A DNA stretch of 6,048 nucleotides. Origin: CALBPI01 sp039700805. Lineage in GTDB: Bacteria > Pseudomonadota > Gammaproteobacteria > Steroidobacterales > Woeseiaceae. Position numbers and translations under genes: made by a program. Below the pieces are notes generated by a model. It was not told the origin of the DNA. It searched no databases and saw nothing but the letters and a program-made list of their open reading frames with translations. Location: NCBI GenBank assembly GCA_039700805.1, contig JBCAZE010000177.1, positions 1 through 6,048 on the forward strand. Direction: 5' to 3'. This document shows, one piece after another, positions 4,790 through 6,048 of the stretch. Within the stretch, counting starts at the first letter, position 1. Each line of letters begins with the position of its first letter.

Positions 4790-6048
4790 CTAGCCCGATG
4801 GGCGCTCCCAAGTCACTCGAAGGTCACCAAAACCCTCGAAAACCGTATCACCAACAGCGGCGACCTTTGCGTCTACGATCACAAGCGGCAGCTGTTGCCG
4901 TCGCCACGGCGGCACACCACGCTGCTGGAACCAGCGCGCCAATGGCATCGAAGGACCACGCTCATACGGGCGTACACGCTCGCCGCCTCGACGGAATCGC
5001 ACAGTGGATGCGCCATGATTCAATGTGCTTCCAGACACGCATATCTGGCCGAGATCTCCTGGCAGCGGGATCCACACCCCGGCAATCACATCTGTCTCGA
5101 AGTCAGACGGAACGTCTGGGTTCACTAATTCGAGAAACACACGATCACGATAGCGCCGAGCCGCAACATCGGCCCAACACACCTCACCCCGTGCCGCATT
5201 GCTGTTTAGCAACCCGATGACAGTGGTCAATCGGCGCAGTGAGGGAACAGGTAATCCGCACGTTGCGAGTAAGAAACGAACCAGATTGCGCTGCCGACTC
5301 TCTGGCAAGTGCTGACATTGGCTCGCCGAGAAACTGTGACCATCCCAGTTAACATAACGGGAGTCCCCAGTCGCTTGCTGCGCGATTACCCCCGTTGTTT
5401 CCGCTTGCAATGAAGCAGCCCTTGAGATGGTGGTTGATGCAGACGGCCATCGGGCACGAATCGTGGGCATGACCTCTGATCGTAAGTAATTGCGATCAAA
5501 TCTCTGATCTTGATTGCTCGGGTCATCGAACCACTCGATGCCCATCGCTTTGGCAAACTGCGACAATCCTTCCCGATCGATCGCCAATAACGGGCGCATC
5601 GCTGGATGGTCACCAATAAAAAATGCGTCTGGCATCGCCGCAAGACCTTTTGGTCCAGCGCCGCGCAACAGCTGTAGCAAGAATGTCTCCGCCTGGTCGT
5701 CTTGATGCTGCGCCAAGACAATCAGCGGTCTCCCCGCGAGGCCCGCTAGCGCCTGGTAACGCCCCTGCCGTGCCACCGCTTCAATGCTTTCGCCCTTTGC
5801 GGGTGTTAATGTGATTTCAATGACCTCAAGCGGCACACCGAGCGCCGACGTCACGGTTTCGATGTGGGTACGCCATGGCAGTTGCGCCCCTTGTAGACCG
5901 TGATCAATATGTACAGCCTCAAGCGGCATGCCTAAGTCAGAGGATTGCGCGAGCGTGTGCAAAAGCACCGAGGAATCCAACCCGCCGCTGTATGCGACGA
6001 CAATTCGATCAGCCTCAACCGCAAGCAACCGTGCTTTGACGGCGCTAA
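4790..6048 (-). CDS. tilS: TilS, tRNA(Ile)-lysidine synthetase (5' end beyond window)
   Basis: TilS uses ATP and lysine to convert C34 of tRNA-Ile2 (CAU anticodon) to lysidine, so that the tRNA reads AUA and is charged with isoleucine rather than methionine. The frame is open to the right edge, giving about 418 visible residues. A TTG at 6028 could be a start, but it has no clear ribosome binding site, and the N-terminal motif spacing also allows a start just beyond the window. Numbering from that TTG, the PP-loop SGGLDSS is at 14-20, followed by HIDHGL, then QHQDDQAETFLLQLLRGAG and WFDDPSNQD with RNYLR, all in the N-terminal PP-loop ATPase domain. The C-terminal TilS domain (about 341-394) contains LARWFQQRGVPPWRR and AAVGD. 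The protein looks intact at its C-terminus. The stop is 223 bases upstream of pyrG, with a promoter and a terminator-like element between, so it is probably a separate transcription unit. Confidence 0.95.
   Translation of the reverse strand, partial: SAVKARLLAVEADRIVVAYSGGLDSSVLLHTLAQSSDLGMPLEAVHIDHGLQGAQLPWRTHIETVTSALGVPLEVIEITLTPAKGESIEAVARQGRYQALAGLAGRPLIVLAQHQDDQAETFLLQLLRGAGPKGLAAMPDAFFIGDHPAMRPLLAIDREGLSQFAKAMGIEWFDDPSNQDQRFDRNYLRSEVMPTIRARWPSASTTISRAASLQAETTGVIAQQATGDSRYVNWDGHSFSASQCQHLPESRQRNLVRFLLATCGLPVPSLRRLTTVIGLLNSNAARGEVCWADVAARRYRDRVFLELVNPDVPSDFETDVIAGVWIPLPGDLGQICVSGSTLNHGASTVRFRRGGERVRPYERGPSMPLARWFQQRGVPPWRRQQLPLVIVDAKVAAVGDTVFEGFGDLRVTWERPSG

Noticed and set aside
452..5814. 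Plus-strand open frames of 60-140 codons across the window.
   Set aside because: All lie antisense to well-identified minus-strand genes, have compositions typical of reversed coding sequence, and match no family I recognise.

Overview
This window is a compact block of housekeeping genes, all read from the minus strand. It comes from a Gram-negative bacterium, most likely a gammaproteobacterium. The evidence is the order tilS - pyrG - kdsA - eno - ftsB, a standard gammaproteobacterial arrangement, followed by truD. kdsA shows that the cell makes LPS (Kdo), and the short membrane protein FtsB is typical of proteobacterial divisomes. I see no mobile element, CRISPR array, tRNA, rRNA or foreign-looking gene. 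The overlapping plus-strand reading frames look like antisense shadows of these genes.

Layout in the direction of transcription (high to low coordinates): tilS, lysidine synthetase, whose 5' end runs off the right edge (4790-6048); a 223-base gap (4567-4789) with a candidate promoter and a strongly structured terminator-like element; pyrG, CTP synthase (2914-4566); kdsA, Kdo-8-phosphate synthase (2060-2917), starting inside the pyrG stop in an ATGA overlap; eno, enolase (748-2040), 19 bases later; ftsB (397-717), 30 bases later; truD, tRNA pseudouridine-13 synthase (1-400), starting in a GTGA overlap with ftsB and cut off by the left edge. The spacings from pyrG to truD fit one operon. For eno and pyrG the longest open frame begins upstream of the true start, and family conservation plus ribosome binding sites place the starts at 2040 and 4566.

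The genes serve separate core jobs: CTP supply (pyrG, which also feeds CMP-Kdo formation), Kdo synthesis (kdsA), PEP production (eno; PEP is also a KdsA substrate), septation (ftsB), and tRNA modification (tilS, truD).

Two things stand out. The first is the pyrG leader. An extended -10 promoter is followed by a six-C run at the expected start site, then a 15-bp perfect inverted repeat enclosing 54 bases that can fold into further helices, ending in a U-rich tract. This looks like a pyrG attenuator or a small terminated RNA. The second is that truD directly follows ftsB, without the ispD-ispF pair that commonly lies between them in gammaproteobacteria.
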